64,000 nt of DNA from CBDFHJ01 sp965247635 (GTDB lineage: Bacteria; Chloroflexota; Dehalococcoidia; Lucifugimonadales; Australimonadaceae): contig CBDFHJ010000010.1 in assembly GCA_965247635.1 (NCBI GenBank), positions 620,001 through 684,000 on the forward strand, written 5' to 3'. The notes under the pieces are model-generated. The model did no database searches, was not told the DNA's origin, and was given only the letters and a program-made list of their open reading frames with translations. The position numbers and the translations under genes are program-made. This document shows, in pieces, positions 57,599 to 64,000 of this stretch; the stretch's first letter is position 1, and each line of letters starts with the position of its first letter.

Positions 57599-59068
57599 TT
57601 GGCCGCACTGAGGGTGTCTGCGATCAGTGATGATGATACCCCACACGATGCGTGTGGGGTTGTCGGTGTATACCTCCCCCTGGGCGGTGACGCCGCCAAC
57701 GTAGCCTTTTTCGGCCTCTTTGCGCTCCAGCACCGTGGCCAAGAAAGCGCCGGTATCGCCTCCGGCGACGGCCGCACCCTCCGCAACTTCACGAACATGG
57801 GCCTGATCTCCCAGGCGTTCCGGCAGGAAGACCTTGACCGGCTTCCTGGGCATGTGGCTATAGGGCACACGCGCTACTCCACCACGGGCGCTAGTAACGC
57901 CATCAACGCTCAGCCCATCGTCTCCAAAGGGCCAACGGTCGAGCTGGCCTTGGCCCATAACGGCAACGTGATCAACGCCCTGGAGCTGCGGGAGCGGCTG
58001 CAAGAGTGGGGGGTAACCTGCGTCACCAGCACCGATACCGAGGTGGTTGCTCATCTCCTTGCCTGGGCGCCGGGCGATACTTGGGCGGAGAGGTCGAACT
58101 ATCTCATCCGTTCTTTGCAGGGGGCTTACTCCCTGGCCGTGGCCACGAAAGACACCTTGGTTGGCATCCGTGACTCCCTGGGTGTTCGGCCCCTTTGCAT
58201 CGGCCGGTACGAAGGTGGCTGGATCCTGGCGTCGGAGAGCTGCGCCCTGGACCACGTTGGTGCGCAGTTCCTGCGGGAGGTAGAACCTGGCGAGACCGTT
58301 GTCATCACCGATAGGGGGATCACCAGCATCCCGTCGCCTGTTGAGACCGAGCGGGCCGCCCACTGTATTTTCGAGCACATCTACTTCGCTCGTCCCGACT
58401 CCATCCTGGATGGTCAGCTGGCGTACCTCACCCGGGTGAGCATGGGTGCCAGGCTTGCCCAGGAGCATCCCGCGGATGGCGACTTGGTCATCGGCATCCC
58501 CGATTCTGCCAGCGCCGCCGCCATCGGCTACTCCCAGAAGTCGGGCCTTCCGTACGGCTACGGCCTCATGAAGAACCGCTACGTGGGCCGCACCTTCATC
58601 CAGCCGGACCAACACATCCGCGAGATAGGGGTCCGCAATAAATTCAACCCACTTCCGGAAGTGCTGGGAGGCAAACGTATCGTCCTCGTGGACGACAGTA
58701 TCGTCCGTGGCACCACCACCCCCCACGTCGTTTCGCTCTTGCGAAGGGCTGGCGCGGCGGAAGTGCATATGCGTGTGTGCGCCCCACCCATCATAAGCCC
58801 GTGTCACTTCGGCGTGGATATGCCTCACAAGTCAGAGCTGTTGGCCAGCGAACGGTCGGTGGAGGAGATCCGCCAGTTTATCGGGGCCGACTCCCTGGGC
58901 TACTTGAGCGTCGAGGGAATCCACGGCGCGGTGAACGACGGGACTGCCCCCAAGCGTGGGTTTTGTGACGCGTGCTTTACCGGAAACTACCCAGTGCCGG
59001 TGCAGCTAGAGATGAACAAGCTCGCCCTGGAGCAACCCATAGAGCCCAGGACCGAGACCGCGCCATAG
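57599..59068 (+). CDS. purF: Amidophosphoribosyltransferase
   Basis: Start TTG 57599 has AGAGGAAGG upstream, giving 489 residues. A propeptide of 18 residues precedes the catalytic Cys (DACGVVGVY, C19), as in Bacillus-type PurF. The glutaminase part carries GHTRYSTTGAS; the PRTase part has IVLVDDSIVRGTTT for PRPP. Cysteines in HCIFEH, PCHFGVD and GFCDACFTG fit the [4Fe-4S] cluster of this type. It makes phosphoribosylamine, the first step of purine synthesis. Confidence 0.95.
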   Translation: MAALRVSAISDDDTPHDACGVVGVYLPLGGDAANVAFFGLFALQHRGQESAGIASGDGRTLRNFTNMGLISQAFRQEDLDRLPGHVAIGHTRYSTTGASNAINAQPIVSKGPTVELALAHNGNVINALELRERLQEWGVTCVTSTDTEVVAHLLAWAPGDTWAERSNYLIRSLQGAYSLAVATKDTLVGIRDSLGVRPLCIGRYEGGWILASESCALDHVGAQFLREVEPGETVVITDRGITSIPSPVETERAAHCIFEHIYFARPDSILDGQLAYLTRVSMGARLAQEHPADGDLVIGIPDSASAAAIGYSQKSGLPYGYGLMKNRYVGRTFIQPDQHIREIGVRNKFNPLPEVLGGKRIVLVDDSIVRGTTTPHVVSLLRRAGAAEVHMRVCAPPIISPCHFGVDMPHKSELLASERSVEEIRQFIGADSLGYLSVEGIHGAVNDGTAPKRGFCDACFTGNYPVPVQLEMNKLALEQPIEPRTETAP

Positions 59069-59105
59069 CTCCCTTTTGCCTCCTCCTCGGTCGTCATCCC
59101 AGACC

Positions 59106-60227
59106 ATGACTTTCAACCAGGGCACGCCGCCGCGGCGTAGAAGCTCCCCCCGCTCCATTGCGGACCTTGCGGACCTGGTCCACGCACTTTCCCCCGAAGA
59201 CGAGGAGCGGTTCCACCGTCTCTACTATCACGCCACGCTGCGCGCGCGGCTTCGGGTACCACGTGCCATGGTCCCCTGGGTAGAGGAGCACTTTTCCAGC
59301 CTCGCGGCCGTGGAATCACAGCAGGTGGTCCGCGTCGTCAACCGTGTTACCGGCGAAGGGGTCCTGTTCAACCCGCTGCGCGCCCAACGCCCCGTGCAGA
59401 CCACCGAGAAAACAACATCGCCGCTCCGAGACGGCGGCGCGGAGACCGACGTCCTGGCCCGGCCCTTGGACCTAACGCCTGAAGACCCCTTTGGCCGCCT
59501 CAAGAACAGCCACGGCGTTACCGCTGCCAATATCGCAAAGTACGATACCCTTCACAGCTTGGTGGTGTTTAACGAGGCGGACCCGCTGGCCTTCTCCCGA
59601 GACTCCCTGGCCGGACACCTGGAGCTGGCGCGGCGCTGGATCGAGGCGGCCCACGCCTGGGACGATGAGGCCCGTTACCCCTACATCTTGTGGAACTGCC
59701 TCTGGCGCGCTGGGGGCTCGCTCCTGCACGGGCACCTCCAAGTCGCGCTGGCCAAGGGGATGCACTACGCCAAGATCGAACGCCTGCGCCACGATGCCGA
59801 AGCGTACCGCCAACGCCACGGTGTCAGCTACTTCGAAGACCTCGCCGCCGTTCACCTGGCCCTGGACTGCGCCCACCGGGCGGGTCAGACCTCCGTTCTG
59901 GCGCACCTCACGCCGGTCCGCGACAAGGAGGTCGTGCTCTTGTCGCCTGGGCTGACCGAAGGGGCGATTGACGCCCTCTACCAGGCTTTGGTGACCTTCC
60001 GCGACCGCCTGGGGGTCCGCTCCTTCAACATGGGAGTGCTGCTCCCGCCGGTTGCGCCCGTTTCAGAGTCATGGGACGATTTTCCAACCGTTATCCGGCT
60101 GGTGGACCGGGGTGCCCTGCAGGACCGCACCAGCGATGTGGGGGGTATGGAGCTCTTTGCAGAAAGCGTCGTGGCGTCCGATCCCTTCGCGGTAGCCCAG
60201 ACGCTCCGGCAGGACGGAGGCGAGTAG
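59106..60227 (+). CDS. GalT-like HIT-superfamily nucleotidyltransferase
   Basis: The product, about 373 residues, resembles galactose-1-phosphate uridylyltransferase-like proteins: LFNPLRAQRP, KNSHGVTAANIAKYDTLHSL, and the catalytic histidine motif GGSLLHGHLQVALAKGMHY (about residues 210-230). No galactose genes are near. Some relatives are adenylyltransferases or phosphorylases. It is followed 1 nt later by the GT2 gene, so the two may make and use an activated sugar. TTG 59076 is an alternative start. Confidence 0.7.
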   Translation: MTFNQGTPPRRRSSPRSIADLADLVHALSPEDEERFHRLYYHATLRARLRVPRAMVPWVEEHFSSLAAVESQQVVRVVNRVTGEGVLFNPLRAQRPVQTTEKTTSPLRDGGAETDVLARPLDLTPEDPFGRLKNSHGVTAANIAKYDTLHSLVVFNEADPLAFSRDSLAGHLELARRWIEAAHAWDDEARYPYILWNCLWRAGGSLLHGHLQVALAKGMHYAKIERLRHDAEAYRQRHGVSYFEDLAAVHLALDCAHRAGQTSVLAHLTPVRDKEVVLLSPGLTEGAIDALYQALVTFRDRLGVRSFNMGVLLPPVAPVSESWDDFPTVIRLVDRGALQDRTSDVGGMELFAESVVASDPFAVAQTLRQDGGE

Positions 60228-60228
60228 C

Positions 60229-60963
60229 ATGGCTTCGGTAGACGTGGTCATCCCCGTGCTGAACGAGGAGCAAGCCCTGCCCGGATGCGTCGCCACCCTG
60301 CGGTCCTTTTTAGGTGAGCACCTCCCAGGGCACACCTGGCGCGTTACCATCGCCGACAACGGCTCCACCGACGGCACCCTGCGCGTCGCCGAGGCCCTCG
60401 CCGCGGAACATCCCGGCCAGGTGGGCTACTTTCACCTGGACCAGCGGGGCCGAGGCCGCGCCCTGCGCCGGGCCTGGCTGGAGAGCGAGTGTGACATCGT
60501 TAGCTATATGGACGTGGACCTTTCCACCGGACTGGAAGCCTTTCCCATCATGGTGCGGGCCATCGCCGAAGAGGGCTACCACGTGGCCACTGGCAGCCGG
60601 CTTCTGCGGGGCGGCCAGATTCAGCGCTCCATCAAACGCGAGTTCATCTCTCGGACGTATAACCTAATGGTCAAGGCGGTGTTTTGGACCCGGTTCAGCG
60701 ATGCTCAATGCGGGTTCAAAGCCCTCAGCCGTCAGGCGGCCCAGGTGCTCGTGCCCGCCGTGGTCAACAATCACTGGTTCTTTGACACCGAGCTGCTCAT
60801 CATCGCGGAGAAACGAGGCTTCCGCGTCAAGGACATCCCGGTCCGGTGGTCGGAAGACCCTGATACCCGCGTCAAGATAGCCAGCACAGCCTTGGAAGAC
60901 CTACGGGGCCTGGCCCGGCTCCGGTTTGGTGGTCTGCCCAAGGTCCAGCCTCCCGAGGAGTAA
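60229..60963 (+). CDS. GT2 glycosyltransferase (dolichyl/polyprenyl-phosphate type)
   Basis: The 244-residue protein has SVDVVIPVLNEEQALPGCVATL, DNGSTDGTLRVAEAL, the metal-binding YMDVDLSTGLEA, SQ-type GSRLLRGGQIQRSIKREFIS, and DAQCGFKALSR. This is the pattern of DPM1/Alg5-like transferases that load sugar on polyprenyl phosphate. It lacks C-terminal membrane helices, so it acts at the inner face. It is tightly linked to the GalT-like gene upstream. Confidence 0.85.
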   Translation: MASVDVVIPVLNEEQALPGCVATLRSFLGEHLPGHTWRVTIADNGSTDGTLRVAEALAAEHPGQVGYFHLDQRGRGRALRRAWLESECDIVSYMDVDLSTGLEAFPIMVRAIAEEGYHVATGSRLLRGGQIQRSIKREFISRTYNLMVKAVFWTRFSDAQCGFKALSRQAAQVLVPAVVNNHWFFDTELLIIAEKRGFRVKDIPVRWSEDPDTRVKIASTALEDLRGLARLRFGGLPKVQPPEE

Positions 60964-61041
60964 CGTTGCATCTCCAGCGGCAACCCAGTAGCATACGCGC
61001 GGCCTCGCGCCACGATCGTGCCGTTCCCATCATCGGATAGC

Positions 61042-62040
61042 ATGGCATTTCGGCACCCCAACTTTGAAGTCCGCCCTTCCTTGATCACCGGGGATACGGC
61101 CGACGTTTACCTGCATCGCACCCAGCGCATTCTCCGCAACGAAGGCCTCAATCCTGTTGTCGTGATGGAGTTCTCCGTCACCAAGCAGGCCGTCCTCTGC
61201 GGCACCATGGAGGTCCGGGCCCTGCTCGAACGTGTGACCTCTGAGGGCAACCGTGAGGTGTGGGCCGTGGAAGAGAGCGAGGAGGTACAAGACGGGGAAG
61301 TATGCCTCTCCATCCACGCCCCCTACTCCTCCTTCGGGTTGTACGAGACCGCCATCTGTGGGGTCCTCGCGCACTCCACGGGGTGGGCCACCGCCGCGCG
61401 GGAGCTCGTCCAGGCAGCCAAGGGCATCCCTGTCATCTCGGTGGGCGCCCACAACGTCCACCCCTCCGTTGCACCCATCATGGACTACGCTGCCGTGGTC
61501 GGCGGGTGCGAGAGCGGCTCCACTGTTCTGGGTACCAAGCTGGCTGGTTCGCCGCCCATCGCCACCGTCTCGGGGGCCCTCCTGCAGCTTATGGGCGAGC
61601 CGGGCAAGGCGATCAGCGCCTTCGACCGCTCGGTGGCCCCGGACGTACCCCGAGTGGGGTACGTCGACCCCCGGGGCGACGTGGTGGCGCAGACCATGGA
61701 GGTTGCCCAGCTTATGAAAGACCGGCTGGACGCTATTCGCCTGGCGAGGGTGCCGGGCGGCAAACCCGTCCCCACCGAGACCATCAAAGAGGTACGCGAG
61801 CAGCTCGATGGGATGGGGTATCAGCACGTGGAGATCGTGTTGAGTGGAGAGCTCTCGCCTGCCAGGGTCCAGGGTCTGGTGGAAGCGGGAGCCCCGATCA
61901 ATGTGTTCCACGATGGCAGCTATATCGCCGCCGCCTCCCCCATTCCTTTTCGGCCCAACATCCGCACCATCAGCGACCGTCCTGTGCCCCAGGAGGGGGA
62001 GCCGGCGCCTCACAACCCCCGCCTCATGCGCCTGCTCTAA
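61042..62040 (+). CDS. pncB: Nicotinate phosphoribosyltransferase
   Basis: The protein, about 332 residues from ATG 61042 (GTG 61018 is an alternative), has FEVRPSLITGDTADVYLHRT, MEFSVTKQAVLCG, the PRTase-like SVGAHNVHPSVAPIMDYAAVV, and ESGSTVLGTKLAGS. It converts nicotinate and PRPP to NaMN in NAD salvage. It is of the shorter class found in archaea and several bacterial phyla. It converges on purO with 24 bp between stops. Confidence 0.85.
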   Translation: MAFRHPNFEVRPSLITGDTADVYLHRTQRILRNEGLNPVVVMEFSVTKQAVLCGTMEVRALLERVTSEGNREVWAVEESEEVQDGEVCLSIHAPYSSFGLYETAICGVLAHSTGWATAARELVQAAKGIPVISVGAHNVHPSVAPIMDYAAVVGGCESGSTVLGTKLAGSPPIATVSGALLQLMGEPGKAISAFDRSVAPDVPRVGYVDPRGDVVAQTMEVAQLMKDRLDAIRLARVPGGKPVPTETIKEVREQLDGMGYQHVEIVLSGELSPARVQGLVEAGAPINVFHDGSYIAAASPIPFRPNIRTISDRPVPQEGEPAPHNPRLMRLL

Positions 62041-62064
62041 CCAGCTCCTCCGGCCTTGGCGTGG

Positions 62065-62697
62065 CTAAACGGCGTAGCTCCCCAGCTCGAACCCGCCCTC
62101 GCGAGCCAGAGCCGCGGCGCTGACCACCGGCCTCTCCAACTCCTGAAAGGCCCCACCGTCTACCATGAACCGGGCTGCCTCGGCGGCCGTCGCCGCGTCA
62201 AAGGCGCTCGACTGCGAGTCCCGCACGTCGTCCGCTTCGTACGTGGCCAGATACACGGCGTGCCCGGCTACCAGCGGCACCTCTTTTACCACGAGCGCGT
62301 CGGACCGTACGATGCCCAGCCAGCCGGTGTCACCCCGCAGCGGCACCGCCGCCGCGATGCGTGGCGTGCTGTACTCGTCTTTCTCGTAGTCCATCGCCAA
62401 GAGCGTCTGGGCCAAGGCGTCCCGTGCCGGCATGCTGGCCTCGATCTTTTCCGCAACGGGGTCGGTATGCGCTCCGTTGCTCGCCACCGCCCAATCTCCG
62501 GCCAGCCGGACCGCGTTGTAGGCGATGTACGGGTTGCTCAGCAAGTCCTGCTCATGCCCCTCCAACGGGGTCACGGCCACCCTCGTGGAGTACTCCACTG
62601 CCCGCCGATTGGGGAACGAGCGGCTGGAGACGCGGTACAGCGCCGCGTTGGCCCCCGCCCGCGTCCTGCCGATGGCTACGATGCGTCCGACATACAT
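62065..62697 (-). CDS. purO: IMP cyclohydrolase, archaeal type (PurO)
   Basis: The 210-residue product begins MYVGRIVAIGRTRAGANAAL and has YRVSSRSFPNRRA, the PurO signature, followed by NPYIAYNAVRLAGDWAVASNGAHTDP and AMDYEKDEYSTPRIAA. PurO closes the ring of FAICAR to IMP in archaea, replacing the second half of bacterial PurH. It also occurs sporadically in bacteria. Whether the genome has PurH as well cannot be told. It follows tsaD on the minus strand after 48 nt. Confidence 0.85.
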   Translation of the reverse strand: MYVGRIVAIGRTRAGANAALYRVSSRSFPNRRAVEYSTRVAVTPLEGHEQDLLSNPYIAYNAVRLAGDWAVASNGAHTDPVAEKIEASMPARDALAQTLLAMDYEKDEYSTPRIAAAVPLRGDTGWLGIVRSDALVVKEVPLVAGHAVYLATYEADDVRDSQSSAFDAATAAEAARFMVDGGAFQELERPVVSAAALAREGGFELGSYAV

Positions 62698-62745
62698 AAG
62701 CTTTCCATGCCCTCCTGGCTGTGTGCTAACGCCGCCGGCCGTGGC

Positions 62746-63840
62746 CTATGGCGCGGCCCCCGCGAGTGCATCCGGGAGCGGGCTTTGCGAATGGAAGAGA
62801 TCATTCTGAGACGAAACGATCGACGTTATAGCCAGGTTGGGAGACGGGTCGAGCCCCAGGCCGTGGCTGACGCCGTTGGAGGCCCTGAAGTAGGCCGCCG
62901 CCGCGATCATGGCGGCGTTGTCCGTGCACAGCTTGGGCGCCGGGACCAGCACCGGCACCGGCGAGCGTCGCTGCACCTCCTGCCGCAGCAGGGCGTTGGC
63001 GGATACCCCGCCCCCCAGGACCAGTCCATTAGCCCCGTGCCGCGTTACGGCCGCTGCGGCCTTCGTGGCCATCACGTCCACGGCCGCCTCCTGGAACGAC
63101 GCCGCAAGCTCCGCCACCTTCGCCTGGTCGGCCCCACCCTCAGGCGCCGGGTAGACACCCCACGCCTGGGCCTGGTGCAGCAACGCGGTCTTCAGCCCGC
63201 TGAAGCTAAAGTCCAGGCTGTCTCCCAGCCACGCCCTGGGCAAAGCGATGGTTGGGCGAACGCCCTCGGCTACCCGCTGAATGGCCGGCCCGCCCGGAAA
63301 CCCCAACCCTAAGATACGGGCGGCCTTATCGAAGGCTTCTCCCGAAGCGTCATCCCGGGTTCGCCCCAGCACCTCGTAGACCCCGTGGCCGTGCATCAGC
63401 AGGAGGTCCGTGTGGGCGCCGGAAGCGATGAGCACCACCAGGGGAAAGCCGGGGTCCACTCCGGGGTCGCGGTAGTGGAGCCATGCCGCGTAGGTGTGGC
63501 CCTCCAGATGGTGGACGCCTATCAACGGCAGCCCACTGGCATAGGCCAACGCCTTGGCCACGTTGACCCCCACCATGAGCGATCCCATGAGACCGGGGCC
63601 GTAGGTAACCGCGACGGCGTCCAGGCCGCTCAGGCCAACGCCGGCCTCGACGAGCGCCCGCTCCACCACTGGCACCACCTCAAGCAGGTGCTGGCGCGAC
63701 GCCACCTCCGGAACGATGCCCCCGTAGCGGGCGTGCACCGCTATCTGAGACGCGACCACGTCCGAGAGGATGCGCTGGCCGTCCACCACCACTGCGGCTG
63801 CCGTCTCGTCACAGGAGCTTTCAATACCAAGGATACGCAT
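62746..63840 (-). CDS. tsaD: tRNA N6-adenosine threonylcarbamoyltransferase
   Basis: The 364-residue protein has ILGIESSCDETAAAVV at the start, GPGLMGSLMVGVNVAKALA, the metal-binding HHLEGHTYAAW, and GGVSANALLRQEV. With TsaB, TsaC and TsaE it makes the t6A base of ANN-reading tRNAs. GGAGAG precedes ATG 63840. One variation is ASGAHTDLLLM where VSGGHTxL is usual, with Ala for the second Gly. Confidence 0.95.
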   Translation of the reverse strand: MRILGIESSCDETAAAVVVDGQRILSDVVASQIAVHARYGGIVPEVASRQHLLEVVPVVERALVEAGVGLSGLDAVAVTYGPGLMGSLMVGVNVAKALAYASGLPLIGVHHLEGHTYAAWLHYRDPGVDPGFPLVVLIASGAHTDLLLMHGHGVYEVLGRTRDDASGEAFDKAARILGLGFPGGPAIQRVAEGVRPTIALPRAWLGDSLDFSFSGLKTALLHQAQAWGVYPAPEGGADQAKVAELAASFQEAAVDVMATKAAAAVTRHGANGLVLGGGVSANALLRQEVQRRSPVPVLVPAPKLCTDNAAMIAAAAYFRASNGVSHGLGLDPSPNLAITSIVSSQNDLFHSQSPLPDALAGAAP

Positions 63841-63991
63841 AAACTCTCCAGGAGCCGGCCACCTTCAGGCCGTGCTGGCGGGCCTGTAGCGTATCACCAG
63901 GCCGTGACGCCCAGGAATTCCCTATGCTACCATCGTCTTCTACCGGAGCATATACCGCGATGATGGGATGGCGCCGGGAAAGGGGAGTGCC

Positions 63992-64000
63992 ATGGTCGGC
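63992..64000 (+). CDS. Start of a rightward gene (cut at the window edge)
   Basis: ATG 63992 has AAGGGGAG seven bases upstream and TATGCT/TACC-like promoter words about 65 bp before. Only three codons are inside the window, so the product is unknown. Confidence 0.3.

Noticed and set aside
57473..58828. 451-codon open frame antisense to purF
   Set aside because: purF on the other strand has all catalytic motifs; the antisense frame has no recognisable domain.

Overview
The window is a GC-rich bacterial chromosome segment that most resembles a marine or groundwater Chloroflexota, of the Dehalococcoidia/SAR202 type. The pointers are two Rieske-type oxygenase alpha subunits, F420-type PPOX flavoprotein genes and a CofG/CofH-like N-terminus at the left edge, a split two-subunit transketolase, an archaeal-type IMP cyclohydrolase (PurO), an IleS T-box, and the rpmH-rnpA-yidD-yidC-jag block. 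This placement is inferred from gene content only; no 16S gene is present.

Layout. 1-4750: a radical-SAM gene fragment, a small membrane protein, Rieske oxygenase 1, an AT-richer GH10 glycosidase lipoprotein, tRNA-Glu, and a frameshifted LmbE/PIG-L deacetylase. 4750-5010: three tandem palindromes and a 96-bp solo end of an IS256-type element. 5130-11670: a decayed HK97-type prophage with capsid, protease, broken portal, frameshifted terminase, small early genes, and an XRE repressor plus ImmA-like protein. 11800-17250: PPOX proteins, RNA 2',3'-cyclic phosphodiesterase, Mug, an amidohydrolase and transketolase. 17270-21300: proBA and Rieske oxygenase 2. 21600-33730: mfd, a HAD hydrolase, comF (interrupted), glyA, rpsF-ssb-rpsR, a parvulin, hom and thrC. 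33900-38800: a glycosyltransferase/acetyltransferase/deacetylase group resembling parts of mycothiol biosynthesis, and PAP2. 39200-45800: ilvE, comEA-comEC, rph, htrA, PPOX. 45900-48200: a scar with an ileS fragment, an IS110 fragment, a dispersed repeat and an intact IS256-family element. 48250-57320: PAC2 protein, ileS with its T-box, and the rpmH-rnpA-yidD-lipoprotein-yidC-jag operon. 57540-63840: purF, a GalT-like HIT protein, GT2, pncB, purO and tsaD.

The core genes form ordinary housekeeping clusters for translation, protein insertion, proline and threonine synthesis, one-carbon metabolism, purine and NAD synthesis and DNA uptake. Mobile-element activity is visible in a repeat family with at least four copies, an IS256-type element inserted into one of those copies with an 8-bp target duplication, and a prophage losing its genes. 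Four coding lesions (LmbE, terminase, portal, comF) may be real decay, although the two single-base indels could also be assembly errors.
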